A stretch of DNA of 64,000 nucleotides from Treponema sp. (lineage in GTDB: Bacteria > Spirochaetota > Spirochaetia > Treponematales > Treponemataceae): assembly GCA_016290995.1 (NCBI GenBank), contig JAEEVR010000011.1, positions 1 through 64,000 of the forward strand. Direction: 5' to 3'. The notes under the pieces are model-generated. The model was not told where the DNA came from and did not search any database. It was given only the letters and a program-made list of their open reading frames with translations. Both the position numbers and the translations under genes were made by a program. Positions within the stretch are counted from its first letter, which is position 1. Every line of letters begins with the position of its first letter. Below, in pieces: positions 51,320 to 61,227 of this stretch.

Positions 51320-54076
51320 ATGAAAGCGATAGAACTAGAGAAAGCGTACAATCCAAAAGACTTTGAAGATAGAATTTACAAGGACTGGGAAAGCAAGGGC
51401 TGCTTTAAGCCGGCCAGCGACCCGGTCAGCCCCATTCACGCGGAATGGGAATGCAAATGCGCGGACTGCAAGGACGGAAAAAAGAATCCGGCCCTTTATT
51501 CAGTGGTGATTCCGCCGCCCAACGTAACGGGCGTTTTGCACATGGGCCACGGCCTTAACAACACTTTGCAGGACATCGTCGTCCGCTACCACCGCATGAA
51601 GGGCGACAACACCCTTTGGCTTACAGGAACCGACCACGCGGGAATCGCGACGCAGAACGTCGTAGAGCGCGCGCTCAAAAAAGAAGGAAAGACCCGCTAC
51701 GACTTGGGCCGCGAAAAGCTTGTCGAGCGCACATGGCAAGTAACCCACGAACATCACGACATCATCGTAAAGCAGCAGAGAAAGCTTGGAAACTCCACCG
51801 ACTGGGAGCGCGAGCGCTTTACCTACGACGAAGGCCTAAGCAAGGCCGTCCGCGACGTGTTCGTCACCCTTTACGAGCGCGGCCTTATGTACAAGGGACA
51901 GAGGCTTGTCAACTGGTGCCCCCGCTGCGGAACCGCTCTAGCCGACGACGAAGTTGACCACGAGGACACGCAGGGAGCGATGTACCACATCTACTACGAG
52001 TACGCCGACGGAAGCGGAAAGATAGAAGTGGCCACTACCCGCCCCGAAACATTCTTTGGCGACACAGCCGTCGCCGTAAACCCCACCGACGAGCGCTACA
52101 CCGCCCTTGTCGGCAAAAAGCTTAAGCTTCCGATTACAGGAAAAGAAATTCCTATCATCGCCGACGAATACGTTGACAAAGAGTTTGGAACCGGCATGGT
52201 GAAAATCACGCCGGCCCACGACCCCAACGACTGGGAAGTCGGCAAGCGCCACAATTTGGAAGTCGTCAACCTTTTGACTCCAGACGGCCGCCTCAACGAA
52301 AACGTTCCCGAAAAATACCGCGGACTCAAGCCCGAAGCCGCCCGCAAAATGGTCATCGAAGACTTGACCGAAGCCGGCTTATTCAAGGGCGAAGAAAAAA
52401 TGGTTCACTCGGTGGGCCACTGCTACCGCTGCAAAACAATCGTCGAGCCCTACTTGTCTTACCAATGGTTCGTAAAAATGAAGCCGCTCGCCGACAAGGC
52501 GCTCAAGGCTTGGAAGGACGGAGACATCGTATTCTACCCGCGCAAGTGGGAAAACACATACACGCACTGGATGGAAAACATCCGCGACTGGTGCGTAAGC
52601 CGCCAGATTTGGTGGGGCCACCGCATTCCGGCTTGGTACTGCCAAAAGTGCGGCGAGCTTATCGTAAGCCGCGAAGATCCTTGCAAGTGCCCAAAGTGCG
52701 GCGCGCCTGCCGACCAGCTTAAACAAGACGAAGACGTTTTGGACACTTGGTTCAGCTCTTGGCTTTGGCCATTCTCAACTTTTGGTTGGCCGGAAAAGAC
52801 AAAGGACCTTGAAACATTCTATCCGACAACCGCGCTTGTAACCGCCTACGACATCATCTTCTTCTGGGTCAGCCGAATGATTATGGCCGGCCTTGAGTTC
52901 ACCGGCAAGGCGCCTTTCCACGACATTTACATTCACGGCTTGGTTCGCGACAAGCAGGGCCGCAAGATGTCAAAGTCTTTGGGCAACGGAATGGACCCGC
53001 TAGAAATCATCGACATGTACGGAGCCGACGCGCTCAAGTTCACTTTGGGCTTTATGTGCGCGCAAGGCCAAGACATTTTGATTGACAAAGACTCGTTCAA
53101 GTTGGGAAGCCGCTTTTGCAACAAGGTTTGGAACGCAAGCCGCTACCTTTTGGGAAACTTGGAAGGCCGCAACTTGATTCCGGTCACAGACGCAGACTTG
53201 ACCGAGCTTGACAAATGGATTTACGCTCGCTTGAACAACGCGGCAAAGTTGGCCCGCGCCGCTTTGGAAGGCTACCGCTACAACGACGCGGCCAGCGCCT
53301 TGATGGAATACTTCTGGAACGAATTCTGCGACTGGTACGTCGAGGCGACAAAGCTCAACTTTAAGAACGGCGACGACCATGAAAAGGACAGACAGGCCAC
53401 AGTTCTTTTGAACTTGCTTGAAGAGAACTTGCGCTTGCTGCACCCCTACTTGCCTTTTGTAACCGAAGAAATTTATTCAAAGCTTCCTGTAAAGGAAATA
53501 GTCGAGGCGAGAAAAGCCGCCGGCGAGCAAAAGATTCTCAGCTCTTCAAATTACTGCGGAATGTTGATCGACGCTCCGTATCCTGAACCTGCAGACGAAC
53601 GAGACAACGCGGCCGTAGTAGAGCGCTTTGACGTTCTTAAAGACTTGATTGGAAAGACCCGCGCGCTGAGAACCGAATGCGGCCTTGACCCGGCTGCAAA
53701 ATTGAACATGGCGATTCTTGTCCAGGCCGGAAGCGCCGCCGAAGTTTGCAAAGAAAAGACTGACATGATCGAGCTATTGGCCGGCATGAAGCAAGTTGAC
53801 TTTGTCGAGTCAAAGCCCGCGCGCGCTATCGGAACGGTAGGAAGCGGCTTTGAGGCCTTCCTTATCGTTGACGAAAGCGTAAACATCGATGCGCTCAAGG
53901 CCAAGTTCAACAAGGAAATTGAGACGCAGACAAAATACGCCGAAAACTCGGAGCGCAAGCTTAGCGGAAACTTTGCCCAGCACGCTCCCGCGGAATTGGT
54001 CGAAGAAGAAAAGAAAAAGCTGGCCGAATGCCAGAACCGAATCGAAAAGCTTAAGTCGTATTTGCAAAGCCTTTAA
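51320..54076 (+). CDS. valS: Valyl-tRNA synthetase
   Basis: 918 residues, usual length. Class I enzyme that attaches valine to tRNA-Val and edits threonine. HIGH-type motif is PPPNVTGVLHMGHGL (about 58-72) and the KMSKS loop is GRKMSKSLGNGMD. The CP1 editing domain lies between, with a GTDHAGIATQ stretch and VATTRPETFFGDTAVAVNP. A zinc-finger-like WYCQKCGELIVSREDPCKCPKCG occurs at about 437-460. The C-terminal coiled-coil arm is present (AKFNKEIETQTKYAENSERKLSGNFA). First gene of a two-gene operon; leaderless promoter. Confidence 0.97.
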   Translation: MKAIELEKAYNPKDFEDRIYKDWESKGCFKPASDPVSPIHAEWECKCADCKDGKKNPALYSVVIPPPNVTGVLHMGHGLNNTLQDIVVRYHRMKGDNTLWLTGTDHAGIATQNVVERALKKEGKTRYDLGREKLVERTWQVTHEHHDIIVKQQRKLGNSTDWERERFTYDEGLSKAVRDVFVTLYERGLMYKGQRLVNWCPRCGTALADDEVDHEDTQGAMYHIYYEYADGSGKIEVATTRPETFFGDTAVAVNPTDERYTALVGKKLKLPITGKEIPIIADEYVDKEFGTGMVKITPAHDPNDWEVGKRHNLEVVNLLTPDGRLNENVPEKYRGLKPEAARKMVIEDLTEAGLFKGEEKMVHSVGHCYRCKTIVEPYLSYQWFVKMKPLADKALKAWKDGDIVFYPRKWENTYTHWMENIRDWCVSRQIWWGHRIPAWYCQKCGELIVSREDPCKCPKCGAPADQLKQDEDVLDTWFSSWLWPFSTFGWPEKTKDLETFYPTTALVTAYDIIFFWVSRMIMAGLEFTGKAPFHDIYIHGLVRDKQGRKMSKSLGNGMDPLEIIDMYGADALKFTLGFMCAQGQDILIDKDSFKLGSRFCNKVWNASRYLLGNLEGRNLIPVTDADLTELDKWIYARLNNAAKLARAALEGYRYNDAASALMEYFWNEFCDWYVEATKLNFKNGDDHEKDRQATVLLNLLEENLRLLHPYLPFVTEEIYSKLPVKEIVEARKAAGEQKILSSSNYCGMLIDAPYPEPADERDNAAVVERFDVLKDLIGKTRALRTECGLDPAAKLNMAILVQAGSAAEVCKEKTDMIELLAGMKQVDFVESKPARAIGTVGSGFEAFLIVDESVNIDALKAKFNKEIETQTKYAENSERKLSGNFAQHAPAELVEEEKKKLAECQNRIEKLKSYLQSL

Positions 54077-54100
54077 GGCAAAGGTTCAAGGAGGCGGCGA

Positions 54101-54697
54101 ATGTCTAGGTATGAAATGCAAGTGAACAGAAGCGGCGCGATGGAACACAAAGCCATGCTTACGCTGCGCGACATTTATCTTGCGCCTTACATGCAGCTTG
54201 CCACCGCCTTGATCGGAAAAGAGCGCCGAGCGGGCGGAAACATGTTCCGCCACCAGCTGGACACAATGACAATCCTCATCGACTACGGCTACATCGACAG
54301 CGTGCTCTTAAAAGCCTCGTGCATTCACGACGTAGTGGAAGACATTCCTGGCTTTGACACAAACAACATCATCAACGTTGACGAAGAAGGCGAAGACGTT
54401 TACCGTCTTGTGCTGGAAGTAACCCGCCGCAAGGAAGAGGACAAGCCTGCCTTTTTGCGCCGCATCATAAACGAAGGAAGCCAAAAGGCCAAGCTTTTAA
54501 AAACCGCCGACCGCATTTCTAACATGATCAGTCTCGGCTACGTCACCGACCCCAAGTTCATCGAACGCTATTGCGACGAGACTGAATTTTTTATTTTCCC
54601 CATCGCGCTTGAAGTTGACTACAATATGTACCAAGAGCTTATCAATCTTGTAATGACGAGGCGCAAGTACTTGGAAGATTCAGGGTACATCAAGTAG
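54101..54697 (+). CDS. Small RelA/SpoT-type HD hydrolase-like protein
   Basis: 198 residues. It is an HD-domain protein of the size of small alarmone hydrolases (MESH1-like, about 180 residues). The pattern follows SpoT's hydrolase: MFRHQLDTMTILIDYG (first His), LLKASCIHDVVEDIPG (HD plus the ED pair), VYRLVLEVTRRKEE, and LLKTADRISNMISLGY (SpoT: KLADRLHNM). No synthetase, TGS or ACT domain follows. It probably cleaves (p)ppGpp in the cytoplasm; dNTP or other nucleotide hydrolysis is the alternative. GGAGG precedes the ATG, 24 bases after valS, so stringent-response control and tRNA charging are linked in one transcript. Overlaps recG's end by eight bases. Confidence 0.8.
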   Translation: MSRYEMQVNRSGAMEHKAMLTLRDIYLAPYMQLATALIGKERRAGGNMFRHQLDTMTILIDYGYIDSVLLKASCIHDVVEDIPGFDTNNIINVDEEGEDVYRLVLEVTRRKEEDKPAFLRRIINEGSQKAKLLKTADRISNMISLGYVTDPKFIERYCDETEFFIFPIALEVDYNMYQELINLVMTRRKYLEDSGYIK

Positions 54698-56963
54698 GAA
54701 CGGTCATTTCCTGCGCCAAAAGGTCGCGGGCGTCGAGGCGGGCCAACATGAGAAGGTCGCGGTCGCGGCTTAGGTCTGCAAGGCCAAGCTCCAGGGCGCC
54801 GGATTGGGCGGTTCCGTTGATTTGGCCAGGGCCGCGCAACTTTAAGTCTTCTTCGGCAATGTAAAAGCCGTCCGTACTCTGCCGCAAAATTTTCATTCGC
54901 TCGATTCCGTTTTGGCTGATGTTCTTGGAATAAATCAAAAAGCAATAGCTTTGCTCGCTTCCGCGGCCGACGCGTCCGCGCAATTGGTGCAGTTGCGCAA
55001 GTCCAAAGCGGTCCGCTTGTTCGATGACCATGCATGTCGCGTTGGGAACGTCAACGCCAACTTCAACGACAGTCGTTGCCGCAAGAATTTGAATCTTGTT
55101 TTGGCGGAAGTCGTTCAATATTTTTGACTGCTCTTCCTCCGGGATTTTTGAATGGAGGAGCGCGCATTTGTAGCCGGGAAAGACGTTTTTTGAGAGGTTT
55201 TCAAAGGCGTCGGTCGCGGATTTTATGCCATTGTCTCCAGAATTTTCTTCAAGACCAAAACTGGCGCCGCTCTCGCTTTCTTCTTCTGCTCCAATCGCCG
55301 GGTAGACAAAATAGGCTTGGCGGCCCTTTTGCAATTCTTTGGCGACGGCGCCGTAAGCGTTGGACTCGTGGCCTTGCGCGACAAGATATGTTGTAATCGG
55401 CTTGCGGCCGGCGGGAAGGCTTTTTATCACGCTAACGTCAAGGTCGCCGTATACAGTCAGCGCAAGGCTTTGCGGAATCGGCGTGGCGCTCATCATCAAA
55501 AGGTGCGGCGAAACATAAACGCTCTCGCCGGCCGCAACCGCGCGGCCCTTTTCCACAATCGCCTGCCGCTGCATTACGCCAAAGCGGTGCTGTTCGTCAA
55601 CGATGACAAGCTGCAAGTCCTTGTAGACTGTCGTTTTGCTGAACAAGGCGTGGGTGCCTATCAAAATGTTTATGTCGCCGCTCTTAAGAGCCTTTAAAAG
55701 CGGAGAGCGTTGGGCGGCGGAAATGCTTCCGCTTAAATACGCCACGCGGACTCCAACAGCTTCAAGCAAGCGGGCGCTTGTCTCGGCGTGCTGCTTGGCC
55801 AAAATTTCTGTCGGCGCCATTATCGCGCACTGGCCGCCCCAATCGACGACTCTAAGGCAGGCGAAGAGCGCGACCAAAGTTTTTCCGGCGCCGACGTCGC
55901 CCTGCAAAAGCCGCTGCATTGTCCAAGGCGCTTTATTAGAGACCGCGGCGCCGCAATCTTGGGCTTTCAAAAGCTTTGCGCGCTCGTCGTAGCCGCGGTC
56001 GATGTCGGCGTTGATTTGAGTTATTACGGCCATTTGGTCTTTTGTCAACGCGAAAGGAAGACGTTCCAAGAGCGCGGCTTGCCTGGGCGAAAAAGCATTT
56101 TTTGGGGCGTCATTATAGGAACGGTCAAGGCTCGCTTCGCTCAAGGCCTTGACTCGTTCCTTTTGCGGCGCGTCAAGAATTGTCGCGCCGCAATCTTGGG
56201 CTTGCGACAAGTCGGCCGCGGGAAGCGCGCCCTTGTGCTCGACCGCCCTTTTTAAGACGGCCTTTTGCATGTCGAACAATTCTTGGTAAATCAAAGTACG
56301 CCGCGCGGATTCAAGCTGGCCAAAATCTTTTGGCTGGTGGATCGTTCGAATGGCGTCGCGCTTTTGCATAAGATCGCGGCGCGCGATTATGTCGCCAGGC
56401 AAATCGTTGTCGATTGCCGCTCCGCATTGCGAAAGGGCCGCGGCGATGGCTTTTGAAATTTTCTTTTGCGTAAGGCCGCTTGTCAATTTGTAGACAGGAA
56501 GAATTCCGCTTCCGGGAATCGCCGCCGTTTCATATTCTTCCAGCGCGCCGCTCTCCGCAATCAGTTCCGCCTCAAAAGCGGAGGACTGCAAGGCGTTGTA
56601 TTTTACAAAAAAACTTCCTGTAACTGCTATTACCGCTCCAACTGGAAAAGCTTTTTCCAAAAAAGGCCTGTTAAAGCAAATCAACTCCGCGCGCGCCGTG
56701 GAATCTTTGATCAAAATTTTAAGCGTCTTCATCCGGCCGTAGCCAAACCATTCGTGGCCGGTTACGCTGGCGATCGTGTGAACTTCTCTTGCCGTTTCAA
56801 ATTGGCTTAACGAAACTTTCTTTGTCCTGTCCTTGTAGGAGCGCGGGTAATAGCCCAGCAAGTCGCCAATCGTCCAAACGTTCAGGTTGGCCAATTGCTT
56901 TTGCATCGCAGGCCCCACTCCGGGCAAAGAGGAAACTGAAGTTTGGATTTCTGAAAGCTTCAT
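54690..56963 (-). CDS. recG: ATP-dependent DNA helicase RecG
   Basis: 757 residues, slightly longer than usual (about 690). It rewinds and reverses stalled forks and migrates branched DNA. The N-terminal wedge OB domain is about 60-160 (IGDLLGYYPRSYKDRT). Helicase motifs: I GDVGAGKTLVAL, Ia MAPTEILAKQHA, II VIVDEQHRFGVMQR, III MSATPIPQSLA, V ATTVVEVGVDVPNA and VI QLHQLRGRVGRG. Acidic insertions around EEESESGASFGLEENSGD and KAQDCGA-type segments (repeated three times: about 250, 335 and nearby) are unusual. Third gene of the dnaE-yggT-recG operon, six bases after yggT. Confidence 0.96.
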   Translation of the reverse strand: MKLSEIQTSVSSLPGVGPAMQKQLANLNVWTIGDLLGYYPRSYKDRTKKVSLSQFETAREVHTIASVTGHEWFGYGRMKTLKILIKDSTARAELICFNRPFLEKAFPVGAVIAVTGSFFVKYNALQSSAFEAELIAESGALEEYETAAIPGSGILPVYKLTSGLTQKKISKAIAAALSQCGAAIDNDLPGDIIARRDLMQKRDAIRTIHQPKDFGQLESARRTLIYQELFDMQKAVLKRAVEHKGALPAADLSQAQDCGATILDAPQKERVKALSEASLDRSYNDAPKNAFSPRQAALLERLPFALTKDQMAVITQINADIDRGYDERAKLLKAQDCGAAVSNKAPWTMQRLLQGDVGAGKTLVALFACLRVVDWGGQCAIMAPTEILAKQHAETSARLLEAVGVRVAYLSGSISAAQRSPLLKALKSGDINILIGTHALFSKTTVYKDLQLVIVDEQHRFGVMQRQAIVEKGRAVAAGESVYVSPHLLMMSATPIPQSLALTVYGDLDVSVIKSLPAGRKPITTYLVAQGHESNAYGAVAKELQKGRQAYFVYPAIGAEEESESGASFGLEENSGDNGIKSATDAFENLSKNVFPGYKCALLHSKIPEEEQSKILNDFRQNKIQILAATTVVEVGVDVPNATCMVIEQADRFGLAQLHQLRGRVGRGSEQSYCFLIYSKNISQNGIERMKILRQSTDGFYIAEEDLKLRGPGQINGTAQSGALELGLADLSRDRDLLMLARLDARDLLAQEMTVPT

Positions 56964-56969
56964 TTTTTA

Positions 56970-57554
56970 TCAGAACGGAATCATCGCGCAAATTCTTAAC
57001 AAAGCGCCGACCGCAAACACTCCGCCAATTCGCAAAACCAAAAGCAGAATTATCGCAAAGATCAACGCGTTTTTATACGCGACCAACCTGTTGCCTGTAA
57101 AGAATTTTGTAATCGTATAAACCAACGGATTTAGGCTTGCGTCGATTTGCGCCCACAGGGGAGAGTTGCGGTCCGCTCCGCTCAAAAAGACAATCAAGCG
57201 AATCACAAGAACGACAATCAAAAACAGCAAAATCGAAGCGACTACCTTCCACACGATTTCAATAACCAAAATCAAAATCGCGGCCAAAGTCACTCTCGTT
57301 CCGTCGCCCAATGTTTGGAACAGAATCGAAGCCAAGGTCAAAACCGCAAGCGCGACGAGCGGCGAAAAATCTATCGTTCCAAGACGCAGCCAGCCCCGCC
57401 TGAACAAATTCAAATAAGGATCGCAAAGCGCCGACAAAAAACGGCCAAAGCCCGTGTAGCTGCCGCCAGGAATCCAAGTCAAAATAATTCTCACTACGCA
57501 CAGCAAAGCGTAAATTGAAATGGCCGCGGCCACAATCAAAAAAGCGTATGTCAT
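56970..57554 (-). CDS. YggT family membrane protein
   Basis: 194 residues with two YGGT units, each two helices: the first about 5-95 (IILTWIPGGSYTGFGRFLSALCDPYLNLFRRG) and the second about 100-190 (WAQIDASLNPLVYTITKFFTG). YggT proteins are small inner-membrane proteins linked to osmotic tolerance in bacteria and to thylakoid or division functions in plastids; the biochemical role is unclear. It lies between dnaE (7 bases) and recG (6 bases) in one transcript. Confidence 0.85.
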   Translation of the reverse strand: MTYAFLIVAAAISIYALLCVVRIILTWIPGGSYTGFGRFLSALCDPYLNLFRRGWLRLGTIDFSPLVALAVLTLASILFQTLGDGTRVTLAAILILVIEIVWKVVASILLFLIVVLVIRLIVFLSGADRNSPLWAQIDASLNPLVYTITKFFTGNRLVAYKNALIFAIILLLVLRIGGVFAVGALLRICAMIPF

Positions 57555-57561
57555 ATCTACC

Positions 57562-60500
57562 TCAATAAGTCCAGACTTCTTTTACGCCGTTCATCATCTC
57601 AAGCTCTTTTAAGAATTCCTTGTCGCAGGGAACTCTTGCCTGGTTGTTGCCTTTTACGATGTACGGGCCTTGCGCGGTGTTCACGTGAAAATACAAAACG
57701 CAATTTCCCTGCTTTGCCAAAAGCAAGTCGCGCAAGTCTTGAATTCTTTTTTCGTCGCAGAACTGGTCTTCCAACTGTATGTGAACTTGTTGGATGGAAC
57801 GTTCCTGCAAAGTGGCGATGTCCAAAAGCTCATCAACCAAGAACGACGGGCTTTCGCGGCTGGCGTCAAGCGTTCCCTTAAGCGCGACGACTTTTCCTTC
57901 CGAAAGCTGGGCGCGGACAACGCCCCAAGTTTTGGCGAAGAAAGTGACTTCCAAAAAGCCGGTCAAATCCTGGATTTTTCCAAAGCACATGTCGTCGCCT
58001 TTTTTTGTGCGGTACGGCTTAAGCTCGCTAATCATTCCAATCGCCACATGGGACTTTCCGGAATTGCGGCGCTTCCAACGCTCGCCCTCGGGAACGCTTT
58101 CTAGATAAGCCTTTGCGGCCGTAGCCTCGCGCTCCAAATTGGCGCTTGTAAGGGTGGCGCAAGACTCGATCACTTTTCGGTAGTCGTCCAACGGGTGGCC
58201 CGAAACGTAAATGCCGATGCATTCTTTTTCTTGGTTCAGCTTTTCCATCTTGGGAAGGTCTTCCACTTCCTCAAAGACAAAGTCGCTGAATTCTTTTTCG
58301 CCAACAGCTTCAAAAAGCGACGCGCCCTCTTCCTTGCTTTTTTTCATTTGGTCAATGTAAGAAACCGCTCGCTCCATATTCTGCAAAAGCGTCGGCCTGT
58401 TTTGGCCAAGGCTGTCAAAGGCGCCTGTCTTTATCAAAACTTCAAGGGCTCGCTTGTTGACGGTCTTTGTGTCAACACGCTCCAAGAAATCCAAAAAGTC
58501 TTTGTAAGGGCCGTTCTTGGCCCGCTCGTCAACCACGCACTGCGCGGCGCTTTCGCCAACGCCCTTGATTCCTTTAAGGCCAAAAACGATGTGGCCGTCA
58601 ACTACGTCAAAGTAAATGTCGGAACGGTTTACATCCGGCGGATCGACGGGAATTCCCATTCGCCGCGCTTCTTGAATGTAAACCGGCAAAGTGTCGGTGG
58701 AAGTGATTTCGTTTGTAAGGTTGGCCGCCATAAATTCCGCGGGCTTATGGCACTTAAGCCAAGCGGTTCTGTAAGCCAAAACGGAATAAGCCGCGGCGTG
58801 GCTCTTGTTAAAGCCGTAGCCCGCGAAAGGAATCATAATGTCAAAGATTTCGTCGGCGTGCTCTTTGGTGTAGCCGTTTTTCATCGCGCCTTCTTCGAAC
58901 TCTTTTTTCTTTCCCATCAAGACGTCCATCTTTTTCTTACCCATCGCGCGGCGCAGCATGTCCGCTCCGCCAAGAGTAAAGCCCGCGATGATTTGGGCGA
59001 CTTTCATTACTTGCTCTTGGTAAACCATTACGCCGTAAGTTTCTTTTAGCAAGCCTTCTAGCGACGGGTCGGGATAGTGAATCGTCTCGGGCTTCCACTT
59101 TCCTTCGATGTATTGGGGAATGCAGTCCATCGGGCCCGGTCGGTAAAGCGCGTTGAGGGCTACAAGGTCCTCAAGCTTTTCGGGCTGGAACTGCTTTAAA
59201 ATTTTTTGCATGCCCGGAGACTCAAACTGGAAGATCGCCACGCTGTCTCCGTTTGAAAGCATTTTAAAAGTTTCGGCGTCGGACTCAGAAACGTCTTCCG
59301 TCTTGAACTCAGGCTCGCCGGGCTTTCTGTGCTTGTTGACGATGTCTTCCGTATAGCGGATCAGCGAAAGCGTCTTTAGTCCAAGGTAGTCAAACTTTAC
59401 AAGGCCGCAAGGCTCGATGATGTCCATCGTGTATTGAACGCCGACTTCGCCAGTCTTGGGGTCTTTGAATACAGGCGCCCAGTCAGGAAGCGGCGTAAGG
59501 CCGATAACCATTCCCGAAGCGTGGAGGCCAGTGTTGCGCTTTACGCCTTCCAACTTTAGGGCAAGCTCAAAAAGTTTTTTGTAGCGGGGGTCGTCCTTGT
59601 AAGGAATCAAGCCGCCGCCCTTGGGATGCTTTTCTGTCGGCTCGGAGAGCGTGTCCTTTAAAGTGATTTTTAAGTCGTCGTCAGGGATGCCTTTTTTTAG
59701 CATGTTTACTTCGGCGAGCGGAATGTTAAGAACGCGTCCAACGTCGGTGATGCAGTTTTTGGGCTTTAAGGTTCCAAAAGTTACGATGTGGCCGACGCAT
59801 TCGTCGCCGTACAAATCGCGCGTGTGCTGGATGATTTCTTGCCTAAAGTCGAAGTCCATGTCAACGTCAAAGTCAGGCATTGAAACGCGCTCTGGATTTA
59901 GGAAGCGTTCGAAAATCAAGCCGTAGCGGAAAGGATCCAAGTCGGTGATTTCCATACAGTAAGCGACAAGGCTTCCGGCGCCGGATCCGCGACCTGGACC
60001 AATCGGTATGTAATGCTTGGGGCAATTGTGAACGTTGTCCGTAAGAGACTTGGACCAGTGGATGAATTCCCATACGATCAAAAAGTAGCCGGAAAAGCCC
60101 ATCGTAAAAATCGTGTTCATCTCGTAGTCGGCGCGTTCGCGGATTTCGGGAGTGATTTCCTTGTAGCGCTTTTTTAGGCCTTCTTCAACCAAATATTTTA
60201 CGTAGTCGTTTTGGTCGCTCTGGTAGTCGTCGCCGTGCGTGCGGAATTCGGCGGGGAGCTCAAAGCGCGGAAGACAGCCTTTAAGTTCGGGCGTAGAGTA
60301 TTGCTTGATCGTAAGGTTGCACATGTTGGCGATCTTGATCGTGTTGGCGTAGGCTTCCGGCAACTCGGGAAAGAGCAAGCGCATTTCTTGCTCGGTCTTA
60401 AAGTACCAGTTGTCCAAGTCCATGTCGCCGCCCATCTTTTGATGGGGCTCGGTCATAATATTCTTAAAGCCGATGCAGCGGAGCGCGTCTTGGGCCTCGG

Positions 60501-61218
60501 CGTCTTCTTTTTCCACATAGTGAATGTCGTTAGTGACGACCATCGGAATGTCCAAGTCGCGCGCGAGCTTTATCAATTTTTCGGCGACGATTTTTTGCTC
60601 GGGGATTCCGTGATCCTGAAGCTCGATGTAAAAATGGTCGGGGCCAAAAAGCTCCTTGTATTCGCGCGCGATTTTGTAGGCTTCTTCCGTTCGGCCCGAA
60701 AGAAGGTACTGGGGAATCTCGCCCTGAATGCAAGCGCTAAGGCAAATGAGGCCCTCGTGCCGTTCCTTTAGCATCTCAAAGTCGATGCGAGGCTTTCCGT
60801 AATAAATGGCGTTTTCGTCGCAAAAGGCGCGGCTGGAAAGCCAGGACATATTTTCGTAGCCCAACTGGTTTTCGCATAAAAGGATCAAGTGAAAATAGTG
60901 CGCCTTGTGTCCGTTCCCCTTGGCAAAAGGAACGTCGTTCTTTTCGGTATGGCTTCCGTAGGCCACGTAAAATTCTTCGCCGACAATCGGGTTGATTCCG
61001 TTGACGTGGCAGAGCTTTTCAAAGTTGAGCGCGCCGAACATATTTCCGTGGTCGGTCAAAGCGAGGGCGGGCATATTGAGGCGCTTGGCCTTGGCGACAA
61101 GCTTGTCCAAGGTGGCGCAAGAGTCCAAAAGCGAATAGTCTGAGTGAACATGCAAGTGAACAAAGCCCGCCACGGGCGTTCCTTCGGGCGCGGGGTCAAA
61201 TTTGTGGTAATCTGCCAT
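57562..61218 (-). CDS. dnaE: DNA polymerase III alpha subunit
   Basis: 1218 residues. The main replicative polymerase. N-terminal PHP domain: FVHLHVHSDYSLLDS and LALTDHGNMFGALNF. The palm Asp pair is in PDFDVDMDFD and the third Asp in LVKFDYLGL; GRGSGAGSLVAYC and GFNKSHAAAYSVLAYRTAWLK are typical DnaE. The C-terminal OB fold follows (HVAIGMISELKPYRTKKGDDMCFGKIQD) with the tau/beta-binding tail region. No intein or exonuclease insertion, so it is DnaE and not PolC. The ATG (61216-61218) is preceded nine bases upstream by TATTAT, so this gene too may be leaderless. First gene of the operon. Confidence 0.97.
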   Translation of the reverse strand: MADYHKFDPAPEGTPVAGFVHLHVHSDYSLLDSCATLDKLVAKAKRLNMPALALTDHGNMFGALNFEKLCHVNGINPIVGEEFYVAYGSHTEKNDVPFAKGNGHKAHYFHLILLCENQLGYENMSWLSSRAFCDENAIYYGKPRIDFEMLKERHEGLICLSACIQGEIPQYLLSGRTEEAYKIAREYKELFGPDHFYIELQDHGIPEQKIVAEKLIKLARDLDIPMVVTNDIHYVEKEDAEAQDALRCIGFKNIMTEPHQKMGGDMDLDNWYFKTEQEMRLLFPELPEAYANTIKIANMCNLTIKQYSTPELKGCLPRFELPAEFRTHGDDYQSDQNDYVKYLVEEGLKKRYKEITPEIRERADYEMNTIFTMGFSGYFLIVWEFIHWSKSLTDNVHNCPKHYIPIGPGRGSGAGSLVAYCMEITDLDPFRYGLIFERFLNPERVSMPDFDVDMDFDFRQEIIQHTRDLYGDECVGHIVTFGTLKPKNCITDVGRVLNIPLAEVNMLKKGIPDDDLKITLKDTLSEPTEKHPKGGGLIPYKDDPRYKKLFELALKLEGVKRNTGLHASGMVIGLTPLPDWAPVFKDPKTGEVGVQYTMDIIEPCGLVKFDYLGLKTLSLIRYTEDIVNKHRKPGEPEFKTEDVSESDAETFKMLSNGDSVAIFQFESPGMQKILKQFQPEKLEDLVALNALYRPGPMDCIPQYIEGKWKPETIHYPDPSLEGLLKETYGVMVYQEQVMKVAQIIAGFTLGGADMLRRAMGKKKMDVLMGKKKEFEEGAMKNGYTKEHADEIFDIMIPFAGYGFNKSHAAAYSVLAYRTAWLKCHKPAEFMAANLTNEITSTDTLPVYIQEARRMGIPVDPPDVNRSDIYFDVVDGHIVFGLKGIKGVGESAAQCVVDERAKNGPYKDFLDFLERVDTKTVNKRALEVLIKTGAFDSLGQNRPTLLQNMERAVSYIDQMKKSKEEGASLFEAVGEKEFSDFVFEEVEDLPKMEKLNQEKECIGIYVSGHPLDDYRKVIESCATLTSANLEREATAAKAYLESVPEGERWKRRNSGKSHVAIGMISELKPYRTKKGDDMCFGKIQDLTGFLEVTFFAKTWGVVRAQLSEGKVVALKGTLDASRESPSFLVDELLDIATLQERSIQQVHIQLEDQFCDEKRIQDLRDLLLAKQGNCVLYFHVNTAQGPYIVKGNNQARVPCDKEFLKELEMMNGVKEVWTY

Positions 61219-61227
61219 AGGTTAACA

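Noticed and set aside
58195..59049. 284-codon plus-strand frame inside dnaE
   Set aside because: Antisense shadow of well-conserved DnaE sequence.
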